From Cognaticolwellia sediminilitoris (GTDB lineage: Bacteria > Pseudomonadota > Gammaproteobacteria > Enterobacterales > Alteromonadaceae): a stretch of DNA of 64,000 nt. Positions 1 to 8,705 of the stretch are shown piece by piece. The notes beneath the pieces are model-generated. The model saw only the letters and a list, made by a program, of their open reading frames with translations, did not search any database and was not told where the DNA came from. How positions within the stretch are numbered: the stretch's first letter is position 1; each line of letters begins with the position of its first letter. Where the stretch lies: contig NBOG01000006.1 in the NCBI GenBank assembly GCA_002104535.1, positions 299,817 to 363,816 on the forward strand, given 5' to 3'. A program made the position numbers and the translations under genes.

Positions 1-184
1 ACACTTCTTGTGCTTTACGCATGCTTTTCATTAGCATTTGCATAAAAATAGCTTCAAATTGCTTAGCTGCTTGCTGTAAAGCTGCATCATTACTGGCTTT
101 ATCATCAGATTTTGCGTCCTGACGAATAGAGTTCAAACCATTAATATCTAAGAAATTTTGTGCATCAGCAATCCGTGTTGTCAT
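1..184 (-). CDS. flgJ: FlgJ N-terminal fragment (rod-capping protein), runs off the window
   Basis: The first 61 codons of the gene are present; the rest lies beyond position 1. The N-terminal domain of FlgJ caps the growing rod in the periplasm. The visible protein starts MTTRIADAQNF and contains AAKQFEAIFMQMLMKSMRKA, the conserved rod-cap helix of the family. Whether a C-terminal peptidoglycan hydrolase domain follows cannot be seen. The gene comes directly after flgI in the order usual for flgFGHIJ operons. Confidence 0.88.
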   Translation of the reverse strand, partial: MTTRIADAQNFLDINGLNSIRQDAKSDDKASNDAALQQAAKQFEAIFMQMLMKSMRKAQEV

Positions 185-200
185 AAGCATTAAATGATCA

Positions 201-1298
201 TTAAATAATGATCAAATCTCCGCGTAATGCACCGGCTTGATCTAGCGCTTCTAATATCGCCATCACATCACCAGGACCAGCGCCAACTTGGTTAATGGCA
301 CGTACTAAGGTATCTAAACTAACACCGGGGTCAAAAACAAACATCCGTGAGTCATCTTGTTGTACGTCAATAATTGTTTGAGTTGTCGCAACCGTATCAC
401 CTTCAGCGAAGGCATTAGGTTGTGAAATATCTTCCATCTCATTGATAGTAACTGTAATACCACCATGGGTAACTGCGGCAGGTAATAAACGCACATCGGC
501 ACCTATCACTATGGTACCCGTACGAGAGTTAACGATAATTTTCGCTGATGGTGAACCCGGTTCAAATTCTAAATTCTCTAATGTCGCTAAGAAACTAACG
601 CGATCAGCAGCATCTCTAGGCGCGGTAACTTTTACTGATGCTGCGTCTATAGCACGTGCTGAACCAGCAATTAAATTATTAATCGTGTCGGACAGTCGTT
701 TAGCTGTTGTAAAATCAGCATTATGTAGATTAAAGGTAATGTGATCACCCGAAGCAAAAGGCGATAAAACTTCACGTTCAACCATCGCGCCATTCGCTAT
801 ACGACCCACCGTTGGGGTATTGGCGATCACTTTAGAACCGTCTAGCCCTTCTGCGCCTAAGCCGCTAACAATTAAACTACCTTGCGCCACAGCATAAGCG
901 TTACCATCAAGACCCATTAATATGGTTTGTATCAACGTACCACCACGTAAACTTTGTGCGCTCCCCATTGAAGACACAGTTACGTCAATGGTCTGCCCCG
1001 GTTTAGCAAATGCCGGTAATTCTGCGTGTACCGCTACAGCGGCAACATTTTTAATTTTTGGCTTTAGGTTTGCTGGCATCGTAATACCGAAGTTGCTCAG
1101 CATAGTTTTAAAACTTTGCTCGGTGAAAGGGCTTTGTTCGCCCGTCCCCGGTAAGCCGACAACCAAACCATAGCCAATCAGTTGGTTACTTCTCACACCT
1201 GCTACATCAGCTAAGTCTTTAATTCGTTGGGCATTGGCTTCAGGTAACAGGAGTAATAATGTTAAACAAGCAACGCTATATAAATATTTTTTCATCAT
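201..1298 (-). CDS. flgI: Flagellar P-ring protein FlgI
   Basis: FlgI forms the periplasmic P ring around the rod as a bushing in the peptidoglycan layer. The 365-residue length is normal for the family. An N-terminal signal peptide ends near LLPEANA, followed by the family signature [20 protein letters not shown] and VVGLPGTGE. The end, [10 protein letters not shown], is also typical. Two adjacent ATG codons (1298 and 1295) are possible starts behind AGGAAA; the second has the better spacing. The gene lies between flgH and flgJ and is expected to be transcribed from the sigma54 promoter ahead of flgF. Confidence 0.97.
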   Translation of the reverse strand: MMKKYLYSVACLTLLLLLPEANAQRIKDLADVAGVRSNQLIGYGLVVGLPGTGEQSPFTEQSFKTMLSNFGITMPANLKPKIKNVAAVAVHAELPAFAKPGQTIDVTVSSMGSAQSLRGGTLIQTILMGLDGNAYAVAQGSLIVSGLGAEGLDGSKVIANTPTVGRIANGAMVEREVLSPFASGDHITFNLHNADFTTAKRLSDTINNLIAGSARAIDAASVKVTAPRDAADRVSFLATLENLEFEPGSPSAKIIVNSRTGTIVIGADVRLLPAAVTHGGITVTINEMEDISQPNAFAEGDTVATTQTIIDVQQDDSRMFVFDPGVSLDTLVRAINQVGAGPGDVMAILEALDQAGALRGDLIII

Positions 1299-1307
1299 AT
1301 TTTCCTA

Positions 1308-2015
1308 CTAAAGAGGCCACCATGAACTACTGAAAAACTTCGATAACCAACCTTGCTCTTGAACGTCGGCAAAAGTACCAGTACCGGCATATTCAATACG
1401 AGCGTTGGCAACTTTACTCGAAGTAACTGTGTTATTTGAGCTTATATCTTGCGAGCGAACGACACCTGTTAAGCGAATAAATTCATCGCCATTATTTAAT
1501 GACATCCATTTTTCACCACGGATCATTAAGTTACCATTGGGTAAAACCCGCAATACATGAACAGAAATATTGCCTGACAGACTGTTACCTTGGTTAGCTT
1601 TTGAGTCACCTTTAAAATCAGAAGTTTGGTCATAACCTAATTGTATCGATTTATTGTTAAAGTTAACCGGTACCCCACCCAAACCTGTAATTGGATTTAA
1701 TGTCGCGCTATTGGCCTTTTTCAATTCCGTTTTTGCATTCTTTTGAGCCTGTGTACTTTCACTTAAAATAACTGAAATAATATCGCCAACACGATGCGCT
1801 TTAGAGTCAGAATATATGTTGTTGACATAATTCATTTTGAAAAGTGACCCCGTAGGTACTAAAGGCTCATCCTCCATCTCAGGTAAAATGGGGGCAAAAT
1901 CAGGATCATTAGGCAATGTTTTTGCCTGCTCTACACTGGCACAGCCAGCAAACAAAATTGCGACAATGCCGGCAATAAATAGCCGTGTGATTTTTAAGAC
2001 TGTTGCGCTTTTCAT
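1308..2015 (-). CDS. flgH: Flagellar L-ring lipoprotein FlgH
   Basis: FlgH forms the outer-membrane L ring. I place the start at the ATG at 2015 because GGAGG lies just upstream and it gives a clean lipoprotein signal, MKSATVLKITRLF...LFAGC, with the lipidated Cys near residue 24. An in-frame extension to 2069 would overlap flgG and lacks this logic. Family features visible are the GSLFKMNYVNNIYSDSKAHRVGD block and ISVHVLRVLPNGNLMIRGEK. The mature protein is about 210 residues, as usual. It sits 16 bases downstream of flgG. Confidence 0.95.
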   Translation of the reverse strand: MKSATVLKITRLFIAGIVAILFAGCASVEQAKTLPNDPDFAPILPEMEDEPLVPTGSLFKMNYVNNIYSDSKAHRVGDIISVILSESTQAQKNAKTELKKANSATLNPITGLGGVPVNFNNKSIQLGYDQTSDFKGDSKANQGNSLSGNISVHVLRVLPNGNLMIRGEKWMSLNNGDEFIRLTGVVRSQDISSNNTVTSSKVANARIEYAGTGTFADVQEQGWLSKFFSSSWWPL

Positions 2016-2031
2016 GTTTGCCTCCTTAATC

Positions 2032-2820
2032 CTATAACTGCTGATTAATGTAACTAAGCATTTGGTCAACGGCGGAAATAACTTTAGAGTTCATTTCATA
2101 AACGCGTTGACTCTCAATCAAGTTAACCAGTTCTTCAGTGGTATTTACATTCGACGTTTCAAGTGCACCTTGGACAATCAAACCATAACCTTCTAAACCA
2201 GGAACACCTTGTTGAGGAGCACCACTGACAGACGTTTCGGTGAATAAGTTTTGTCCAATTGGCATTAAACCAGTTGGATTAATAAAGTTAACGGTACTAA
2301 TTTGACCAATGACAGCAGGCTCAGGTTGCCCCTGAAGCGTGACAGACACTTCACCATCTTGTGAGACGATTATGCTAAGTGCATCAGCAGGAACGGTAAC
2401 TTGTGGTTGTAATAAATAGCCCGCACCTGGGGTAACAATGTTACCTTCTTCGTCCATGGTGAATTGACCATTTCGAGAATAAGCAGAAGAGCCATCTGGC
2501 ATTAAAATTTCAAACATACCTTCACCTTGAATCATAAGATCCAACGCATTATCGGTATTAAGCATATCGCCCTGGGTATGAATTTTTTGCGTGGCTACCA
2601 CTTTTGTACCGGCACCTAACATTAACCCTGATGGCATTTCAGTGTCTTGTGCTGAGCGCCCACCTGGTTGGTTAATATTTTGATAGAGCAAATCTTCAAA
2701 TACTGCTCGACTCTTTTTATAACCGACGGTACTAGCGTTTGCTAGATTGTTAGAAATAACGGCAATCTCTTTCGATTGCGCATCTAAGCCAGTTTTACTA
2801 ATCCATAATGCTGGGTTCAT
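2032..2820 (-). CDS. flgG: Flagellar distal rod protein FlgG
   Basis: FlgG builds the distal rod that passes through the P and L rings. The 262-residue protein carries the rod/hook family N-terminal motif, ISNNLANASTVGYKKSRAVFEDLLYQ, and the C-terminal motif LETSNVNTTEELVNLIESQR followed by YEMNSKVISAVDQML. Length and motifs match FlgG rather than FlgF. A GAGGTGATGT ribosome-binding site precedes the ATG. It lies between flgF and flgH in the same transcription unit. Confidence 0.96.
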   Translation of the reverse strand: MNPALWISKTGLDAQSKEIAVISNNLANASTVGYKKSRAVFEDLLYQNINQPGGRSAQDTEMPSGLMLGAGTKVVATQKIHTQGDMLNTDNALDLMIQGEGMFEILMPDGSSAYSRNGQFTMDEEGNIVTPGAGYLLQPQVTVPADALSIIVSQDGEVSVTLQGQPEPAVIGQISTVNFINPTGLMPIGQNLFTETSVSGAPQQGVPGLEGYGLIVQGALETSNVNTTEELVNLIESQRVYEMNSKVISAVDQMLSYINQQL

Positions 2821-2842
2821 ACATCACCTCGTATTAATTTTT

Positions 2843-3586
2843 TTAGAATGCGCGTAATAATGATGCTGCGCTAGAATCTACTTCTTCTGCGGTTTTCATC
2901 ATTTTTAACTGCATTTCAAATTGTCGTTGCAGTGCAATCATGTCCGTCATTTCACTGATCGGATTGACGTTACTTCCTTCTAAAGCACCGCTTGAAACTT
3001 TTACTGTAATATCAGCCGGTTCAATATTGCCGTCTTTACGACGAAATAAACCATCGCTACCTTTTTCAAGCATACGGTTATCTGGGCTAACAAATTTAAT
3101 TCTACCGACTTCTTCTTGGACATTATTTGGCGCACCTTCAGGCTGAACCATAATGGTGCCATCAGACGAGATATTGATTTTATTAACCGGTAAAGGTAAA
3201 AAAATAGGTCCGGTATCACCAATGACTAAATCACCTTTCGATGTTTCAAGCGCACCGTTGTCGTTTAATTTTAACTGGCCATTACGCGTATAAGCTTCAG
3301 TACCATCTTGCGTTTGTACTGTTAACCAACCACTGCCTTGAATGGCGATATCAAGATCACGACCCGTGGTCAATAAAGCGCCACTGTCAAAGTTTTGGCC
3401 TGCGCGTTCTGTCATCGAAAACACACGACTAGGTAATCCTTCACCGAATGCTTGCATTGACCTTGCACTCGCTAAATCAGCCTTAAAGCCTGTGGTTTTG
3501 GCATTAGCGAGGTTATTAGCATTCACCGATAAGGCTTGCATGTTTTGTTTAGCACCACTCATGGCGATATACAGCATCTTATCCAT
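2843..3586 (-). CDS. flgF: Flagellar proximal rod protein FlgF
   Basis: FlgF is a minor proximal rod protein. I choose the ATG at 3586 (MDKMLYIAMSGAKQNM), the canonical FlgF start, with GAGTG suitably upstream; a GTG at 3598 would add four residues. The N-terminal NANNLANAKTTGFKADLASA and the C-terminal EGSNVNPISEMTDMIALQRQ motifs are the conserved rod-protein ends. The gene is first in the flgFGHIJ unit and is preceded by a strong sigma54 box at 3627-3642. Confidence 0.94.
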   Translation of the reverse strand: MDKMLYIAMSGAKQNMQALSVNANNLANAKTTGFKADLASARSMQAFGEGLPSRVFSMTERAGQNFDSGALLTTGRDLDIAIQGSGWLTVQTQDGTEAYTRNGQLKLNDNGALETSKGDLVIGDTGPIFLPLPVNKINISSDGTIMVQPEGAPNNVQEEVGRIKFVSPDNRMLEKGSDGLFRRKDGNIEPADITVKVSSGALEGSNVNPISEMTDMIALQRQFEMQLKMMKTAEEVDSSAASLLRAF

Positions 3587-3626
3587 AATGAAATTCACTC
3601 AGTAATATTAATAATAATTGTACTGT

Positions 3627-3642
3627 TGCAAATAAAGTGCCA
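3627..3642 (-). promoter_or_regulatory. Sigma54 (RpoN) promoter for flgF
   Basis: Read on the minus strand the site is TGGCACTTTATTTGCA, with GG and GC separated by exactly ten bases, matching TGGCAC-N5-TTGCA almost completely. It lies about 40 bases upstream of the flgF start and directly after the flgE terminator. Sigma54 control by an FlrC/FleQ-type activator is established for basal-body genes in Vibrio and Pseudomonas; activity here is inferred. Confidence 0.85.
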
Positions 3643-3687
3643 GAAAAGTAAGAAGGGTTTTATAGAGGGGGTAAGCAAAGGTAAATA

Positions 3688-3733
3688 CAGCAAAAATAAA
3701 AAGCCAGATATCACATGAATGATTATCTGGCTT
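3688..3733 (-). terminator. Intrinsic terminator after flgE
   Basis: A perfect 10-bp inverted repeat (AAGCCAGATA / TATCTGGCTT, arms at 3701-3710 and 3724-3733) with a 13-base loop is followed on the minus strand by a T-rich tract. It sits just after the flgE stop codon and separates flgBCDE from flgFGHIJ. Confidence 0.8.
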
Positions 3734-3755
3734 CGCTCACTTCGTGTTAATTGAA

Positions 3756-5126
3756 TTAACGGATTTGTAAAATCGTTTGGTTCAGCTGATTATCAACTTC
3801 CAAGGCTCTTGAGTTAGCTTGGAAATTACGTTGTGCCGAAATCAAATCGATTAACTCGGCTGTTAAGTTAACGTTCGATTGCTCTAATGCTGAAGAGTTA
3901 ATAGTACCAAATGTACCTGAGCCCGCTTCACCAGCAAGTGCTTCACCTGAGCTAATACTTTCTTTCCAACCAGTACTACCTATTTGAGTAAGACCTTGTT
4001 GGTTTGCAAAACCGACTAGTGCAATACGCGCTAAAGGCTCTGAAGTACCATTACTGTATGTGGCTCGTACTAAACCATCAGCGCCTATATCAATACCTGT
4101 TAAACGGCCAACTGCAAGACCGTCTTGCTCAAGTGACGTTACTTCAAAATTTGAAGCAAACTGAGTGGGTTCATTAGGATTAGGTCCGACTGGATCTAAA
4201 TTAAAATCCACTCTAATGGTTTGAGCTGTATCAGCACCATTAGGCAAATGGTTGGTAAAGTCACGCGTCTCAATGCCACCATTAGTCACTGAAGGGATTT
4301 GACTAACAAAGTCACCTGAGGTGTCAAAAACCAATCGAGCGCCGACTAAACCACCAGGCGACAACGGGCCAGATACTGTACCGGCAACGGGGTTAGCGCC
4401 AGGAGTAGCCTCTTGCAAATCAATTGGGTCACCATCAATAGCGGTGAACAACAACCATTCATTAGGGTTTGTCGACGGATCATCTTTGATAAAGTAGTAC
4501 GTCATGACATGGCTATCGCCAAGAGAGTCAAATACCGTTACCGATGTTGAATGGTTATACGTTAGTGGATCTTCAGGATCAAAGTTACCTGGTGCATTAG
4601 AAATGAAAGAATCACCCGCGGGTAAGTTCATTCTGATATCAACTTCTGAGGTTTTTTGTGGAGCACCGGTAGAGGTTGGTATTCTAATTGGCTCGGCAGT
4701 ACTTAAACTAACTGAGGCAGATGTGCCATCAATATTGACTGGAAAACCAAGTAAGTGTTCACCGCCAGAGTTAACCACAAAATTACTGTCATTTAATTTA
4801 AATTGCCCAGCACGAGTGTAGGAAGTTTCTAAACTGCCAAGTTCAGGAATAGTAACAAAAAAGCCATTACCTGTAATCGCTAAATCTAGAGCATTGTTGG
4901 TAAATTGAATACTACCTTGTTGAAATTGCTGCGCTACATCTGCGGTTAAAACACCATCACCTACTTTGGTTTTTCCTGATGCTAATAATGAAGATGCATA
5001 AACATCAACAAATTCAGCACGGGATTCTTTAAAGCCAGTGGTGTTTACATTGGCAATGTTGTTGGATGTCACATCCAAATCTTTTTGAGCTGCGTTTAAT
5101 CCGCTCAACGCTATATTAAATGACAT
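3756..5126 (-). CDS. flgE: Flagellar hook protein FlgE
   Basis: FlgE polymerises into the hook, the universal joint between rod and filament. The 456-residue protein has the family N-terminus MSFNIALSGLNAAQKDLDVTS with NNIANVNTTGFKESRAEFVD, a variable middle with the FlgE D2-like segment, and the C-terminus ALEQSNVNLTAELIDLISAQ. GAGGTGGAATT precedes the ATG. It is the last gene of the flgBCDE unit and is followed by a terminator. Confidence 0.96.
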   Translation of the reverse strand: MSFNIALSGLNAAQKDLDVTSNNIANVNTTGFKESRAEFVDVYASSLLASGKTKVGDGVLTADVAQQFQQGSIQFTNNALDLAITGNGFFVTIPELGSLETSYTRAGQFKLNDSNFVVNSGGEHLLGFPVNIDGTSASVSLSTAEPIRIPTSTGAPQKTSEVDIRMNLPAGDSFISNAPGNFDPEDPLTYNHSTSVTVFDSLGDSHVMTYYFIKDDPSTNPNEWLLFTAIDGDPIDLQEATPGANPVAGTVSGPLSPGGLVGARLVFDTSGDFVSQIPSVTNGGIETRDFTNHLPNGADTAQTIRVDFNLDPVGPNPNEPTQFASNFEVTSLEQDGLAVGRLTGIDIGADGLVRATYSNGTSEPLARIALVGFANQQGLTQIGSTGWKESISSGEALAGEAGSGTFGTINSSALEQSNVNLTAELIDLISAQRNFQANSRALEVDNQLNQTILQIR

Positions 5127-5155
5127 AATTCCACCTCATATAAAAAACTGTTTGC

Positions 5156-5845
5156 TTAACCTTGAGACACTTCCACTACATCAGAAAGTTTCATGGTGCT
5201 GCCACCATTAAGGTTTAATAAAATACTTCCGCCGCTACCAGCCAAAGTTACACTGTCTACTTTGCGATAAGTCATCGCTTGCAATTCTGAAGCTTTACCT
5301 TCAACTAAGCCTGCTACCCGAAAACGATAAGCGCCTTCTGGTGCTGCTTCTCCGTTCGAGCCAACACCATCCCAGGTAAAGGTAAACTCGCCTGCTGATA
5401 CGTTGCCAACAGGTACGGTTTGAATAATTTCACCGGCAACGTTTTCAACATAAATATTGACGTTACTTGCCGGTGCATCAGTCACTAACTTGCCTTTAAC
5501 TTCTTGACCTTCTTCCATGCCGAAAACATTATCTTCAACTAACACACTACGGCCAACCAATGATGACGCTTGTAATGCTTGGCTTGATGACATTGAAGCG
5601 GCAAAGCTAGAAAATTGATCATTTAGCTTGGTCACACCATCGGTGGTAGAGAAAGCTGTCATTTGAGATATCATCTCATTATTTTCAACAGGCTTTGTTG
5701 GGTCCTGATTCGATAGCTCTTGGGTTAACAGCGCGAAAAAATCTTCTTGCGTTAACATGCCACGATTTATTTCGGACTCAGGTGCTACGGCCTCTTTCTG
5801 CCAGCGAATATTTTCTAAGGGACTAGAACCAGATATAGTTTCCAT
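5156..5845 (-). CDS. flgD: Flagellar hook-cap scaffolding protein FlgD
   Basis: FlgD caps the growing hook and is absent from the finished flagellum. The 229-residue protein shows the conserved N-terminal segment LTQEDFFALLTQELSNQDPT with NNEMISQMTAFSTTDGVTKL, then the FlgD beta-sandwich/FlgD-Ig region including FTWDGVGSNGEAAPEGAYRF. It lies between flgC and flgE with short spacers, as in other gammaproteobacteria. Confidence 0.95.
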   Translation of the reverse strand: METISGSSPLENIRWQKEAVAPESEINRGMLTQEDFFALLTQELSNQDPTKPVENNEMISQMTAFSTTDGVTKLNDQFSSFAASMSSSQALQASSLVGRSVLVEDNVFGMEEGQEVKGKLVTDAPASNVNIYVENVAGEIIQTVPVGNVSAGEFTFTWDGVGSNGEAAPEGAYRFRVAGLVEGKASELQAMTYRKVDSVTLAGSGGSILLNLNGGSTMKLSDVVEVSQG

Positions 5846-5862
5846 ATTAATTCCTATTTACC

Positions 5863-6282
5863 TTAGCGTTGACCAAGTGTTAGCGTTTTATTCAGCATAT
5901 TTTTTGCTGATTCCGCTAATTGCACATTGGTTTGATATGAACGAGACGCAGAAATCATGTTAGTCATTTCTTCAATCACATTAACGTTCGGCTTATAAAT
6001 ATATCCATCACCATCAGCCATTGGATGATCGGGGGCATATTCAACATTAAGGGGTTTATCGCTTTCCACTACACCGAGAACTTGCACACCTACAGACTCA
6101 TTTTGTCCTGCGGCAGCTTTTTGCATCTCAGCGGCAAAAACTGGATGGCGAGCACGATATGTTTGATCGACACTACTGCTAACACTATCCGCATTGGCAA
6201 TATTACTGGCCGTGGTATTTAAGCGAACTGATTGTGCGCTCATCCCCGTGCCAGATATAGAAAATACATTAAATAGGCTCAT
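5863..6282 (-). CDS. flgC: Flagellar proximal rod protein FlgC
   Basis: FlgC is a proximal rod subunit. The 139-residue protein opens MSLFNVFSISGTGMSAQSVR and ends with the conserved PNVNVIEEMTNMISASRSYQ. A GGAGGGCAATAAAA ribosome-binding site overlaps the end of flgB, so the two genes are probably translationally coupled. Confidence 0.96.
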   Translation of the reverse strand: MSLFNVFSISGTGMSAQSVRLNTTASNIANADSVSSSVDQTYRARHPVFAAEMQKAAAGQNESVGVQVLGVVESDKPLNVEYAPDHPMADGDGYIYKPNVNVIEEMTNMISASRSYQTNVQLAESAKNMLNKTLTLGQR

Positions 6283-6284
6283 TT

Positions 6285-6683
6285 TTATTGCCCTCCAGTG
6301 ATTGCTTTTCTCAAGCCTTTTATCTTACTGTTAAGAAATTGCAGGCTTGCTTGGTATTCCATAGAGTTTTCTAGATACAAGTTTCGTTCCACTTGTACAT
6401 CTACGCTGTTGCCATCACCTGTATCAGGTTGATCTGGCACGCGAAAACCCACGCCGTTATTGAGCTCCATGCGAACATCAATATGTTTTTCATTTGTTCT
6501 GGTCATGCCGGTTTGTTGCTTTGAAGTGGCTTGTGCTAAAGCGGCTTTGAAATCCATACCTTTAGCTTTGTAGCCAGGTGTATCTGCATTAGCGATGTTA
6601 CTTGCAATAATTTCAGCACGTTTAGCACGCAGCTGCAGTCCTTGCGGGTGAATGCCAAATGCTTTTTCAAAACTTATAGCCAT
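6285..6683 (-). CDS. flgB: Flagellar proximal rod protein FlgB
   Basis: FlgB is a proximal rod subunit and the first gene of the flgBCDE unit. I use the ATG at 6683 (MAISFEKAFGIHPQGLQLRA) because GGAGGT lies correctly upstream; the in-frame extension to 6698 has no such site. Visible family motifs are IIASNIANADTPGYKAKGMD and LENSMEYQASLQFLNSKIKG. Length (132 residues) is normal. Confidence 0.95.
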   Translation of the reverse strand: MAISFEKAFGIHPQGLQLRAKRAEIIASNIANADTPGYKAKGMDFKAALAQATSKQQTGMTRTNEKHIDVRMELNNGVGFRVPDQPDTGDGNSVDVQVERNLYLENSMEYQASLQFLNSKIKGLRKAITGGQ

Positions 6684-6715
6684 AAAAAATACCTCCAAAT
6701 CATTGCAGGTATCTA

Positions 6716-6731
6716 TACAATATTTATGCCA
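6716..6731 (-). promoter_or_regulatory. Candidate sigma54 promoter for flgB
   Basis: The minus strand reads TGGCATAAATATTGTA, about 33 bases before the flgB start. The spacing GG-N10 is right but the -12 element has GT in place of the near-invariant GC, so this is a weaker candidate than the boxes before flgF, flgO and flgT. Confidence 0.45.
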
Positions 6732-6747
6732 TAGGTATCAGGAGGGA

Positions 6748-7578
6748 TTATTTTTTTTGGTAAACAATGCCAGGATTGCAACGGATCATGTTAAAATCTT
6801 GACTGATATTTGATAGTGATTCTGAAGCCCCAAGAAACAAATATCGTCCATTATTTAAGGTGCCGTGGATTTGAGATATGATCTGAGATTTAAGCTCAGG
6901 AGAGAAGTAAATCAAGACATTGCGACAAAAAACCAAATCAAATCGCCCCATTAAACTGTAGCTATTTAACAAGTTTAGTTGACGAAAGGTGACCATTTTT
7001 TTGATGTTGTCTTTGACTTTAAATGTGCCATTATCGCTTGCTTCAAAAAACTGTCGTTTTCGTTCGGCTGATAAACCTCTCGATAAAGCTAAGCTGTCAT
7101 AATGTGCATGTTTACAATGCTCTAACATGGTATTTGAAATATCAGTGCCAATAATTTGAACACCGCCAGGAAATGCACCTGGATTACTTTTTTGATATTC
7201 AGCAATAGCCATAGCAATTGAATACGGCTCTTGACCTGAAGAACTTGCCGCCGACCAAATTTTTAACGTTGTGCGCTGACCTTTAAACTCTGGTAATAAA
7301 CGTTTTTTCAACAATTCAAATGGATATTCATCTCGAAACCAAAGCGTTTCATTCGTGGTCATTGCGTCAATTACTGCCGCACGTAATTGACGTTTTATCG
7401 GATTAAGTGTTTGCGTAACAAGCTCAGCCAGTGAGGTAATGTCAAATTTGATCATCACTGGTCCTAAGCGACTTTTGACTAAGTACTGCTTACTTTCACC
7501 TAAAACAATACCGCACTGTTGCTCTAAAAAAGTTCTAAACTGTTGATAACTCTTATCGTCCAGTTGATTAGTCAACAC
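6748..7578 (-). CDS. cheR: Chemoreceptor methyltransferase CheR
   Basis: CheR transfers methyl groups from S-adenosylmethionine to glutamates of chemoreceptors during adaptation. The 276-residue protein has the all-alpha N-terminal domain followed by the Rossmann domain: TTNETLWFRDEYPFELLKKR, LKIWSAASSSGQEPYSIAMA, VQIIGTDISNTMLEHCKHAH and FDLVFCRNVLIYFSPELKSQ are the CheR signatures. The start codon is GTG behind AGGTGG. It lies between cheV and flgB, the usual Vibrio/Shewanella arrangement. Confidence 0.96.
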   Translation of the reverse strand: MLTNQLDDKSYQQFRTFLEQQCGIVLGESKQYLVKSRLGPVMIKFDITSLAELVTQTLNPIKRQLRAAVIDAMTTNETLWFRDEYPFELLKKRLLPEFKGQRTTLKIWSAASSSGQEPYSIAMAIAEYQKSNPGAFPGGVQIIGTDISNTMLEHCKHAHYDSLALSRGLSAERKRQFFEASDNGTFKVKDNIKKMVTFRQLNLLNSYSLMGRFDLVFCRNVLIYFSPELKSQIISQIHGTLNNGRYLFLGASESLSNISQDFNMIRCNPGIVYQKK

Positions 7579-7620
7579 TTGTAACCACCCACCTTATTTA
7601 TATAGCGCACAAAAATTTGA

Positions 7621-8553
7621 TTACACTTCATCGTGCTTTAACCACTTTTTAACGGCCGTAGCCAATTCATCAGGATGGAACTTAGGTATAAAGTCTTGAG
7701 CACCTACTTTCTCTACCATGGCATTATTGAAAACACCACTCAAGGACGTATGCAAAATTACTGGTACATCCTTTAAGCGATCATTTTGTTTAATTTCTGA
7801 GGTTAGGGTATAACCATCCATTTCTGGCATTTCAATGTCAGAAATCAATAAAGCAACCTGTTCGGTAACGCTATGTGTGCACTCTTCAGCAATTTCCAGC
7901 AATTGATTTAAAGCGTCTTGACCATTTTTTGCCAGTAGCATATTTAAGCCTAGTGGTTCTAGCGCACGCTTAACTTGGTTACGGGCAACGGTCGAGTCAT
8001 CGGCAATCATGATAACTCGTTCACCAATACCAACACCAACACTGGCATCAGCAACACCTTCACTTAGTTCTGTTGAAATAGGACTGATTTCATTAAGAAT
8101 TTTTTCTACATCGAGAATCGACACCATTTCATTCTCAATTTCGGTCACCGCGGTAAGGTAACTCGATTTACCGGCACCTTCTGGCGGCGGCATAATATCT
8201 TTCCAACTAAGGGTGACAATACGTTCAACACCTGAGACTAAGAAACCCTGCACGCTGCGGTTATATTCAGCAATAATGACAAAGCTGCTATCGGTTTGCA
8301 CAATTTCAGGGCCGCCGGTTGCTTTACTTAAGTCAATAACAGAAATAGTTTGTCCGCGGATATGGGCAACACCTTTGATAAATTTATCTTGTTTAGGTAA
8401 TAGAGTTAGTCGAGGGCATGGCATGACTTCACGCACTTTAAATACGTTTATACCAAATCGTTGTCTACCAACAAGCTTAAATAGCAATAACTCTAGTCGG
8501 TTTTGACCAACTAACTGGGTACGCTGATTAACGGAGTCTAAAATACCTGCCAT
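7621..8553 (-). CDS. cheV: Chemotaxis coupling/response-regulator protein CheV
   Basis: CheV links receptors to CheA through a CheW-like domain and is tuned by its own receiver domain. Residues about 20-160 form the CheW domain (GINVFKVREVMPCPRLTLLP, VAHIRGQTISVIDLSKATGG). Residues about 180-305 form the receiver, with the acidic pair in MIADDSTVARNQV, the phospho-acceptor Asp in LLISDIEMPEMDGYT and the conserved Lys in DFIPKFHPDE. The 310-residue length is typical. It is probably co-transcribed with cheR, which begins 42 bases after its stop. Confidence 0.95.
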   Translation of the reverse strand: MAGILDSVNQRTQLVGQNRLELLLFKLVGRQRFGINVFKVREVMPCPRLTLLPKQDKFIKGVAHIRGQTISVIDLSKATGGPEIVQTDSSFVIIAEYNRSVQGFLVSGVERIVTLSWKDIMPPPEGAGKSSYLTAVTEIENEMVSILDVEKILNEISPISTELSEGVADASVGVGIGERVIMIADDSTVARNQVKRALEPLGLNMLLAKNGQDALNQLLEIAEECTHSVTEQVALLISDIEMPEMDGYTLTSEIKQNDRLKDVPVILHTSLSGVFNNAMVEKVGAQDFIPKFHPDELATAVKKWLKHDEV

Positions 8554-8705
8554 ATAAAACCTCTTTGGTATGCCGATGAAATGATAACAAAGGCACGTTT
8601 CTTGATTGTGTTATCATTTAACTGATAACGTAAATATTTTGACGTTATTTTTGCTTAAGCATAGTCGAGTATTTTTTATTTCCCTAGCAGTAAGATCAAA
8701 AAAAC

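Noticed and set aside
8572-8579. GCCGATGA resembling a sigma28 -10 element near cheV/flgA
   Set aside because: The -35 position at the right spacing (TATAAAAC) does not match TAAAGTTT, and the element overlaps the cheV start region.
8590-8606. AGGCACGTTTCTTGAT as a sigma54 site for flgA
   Set aside because: The -24 part is good, but the near-invariant GC of the -12 part is GA. Not strong enough to list as a promoter.
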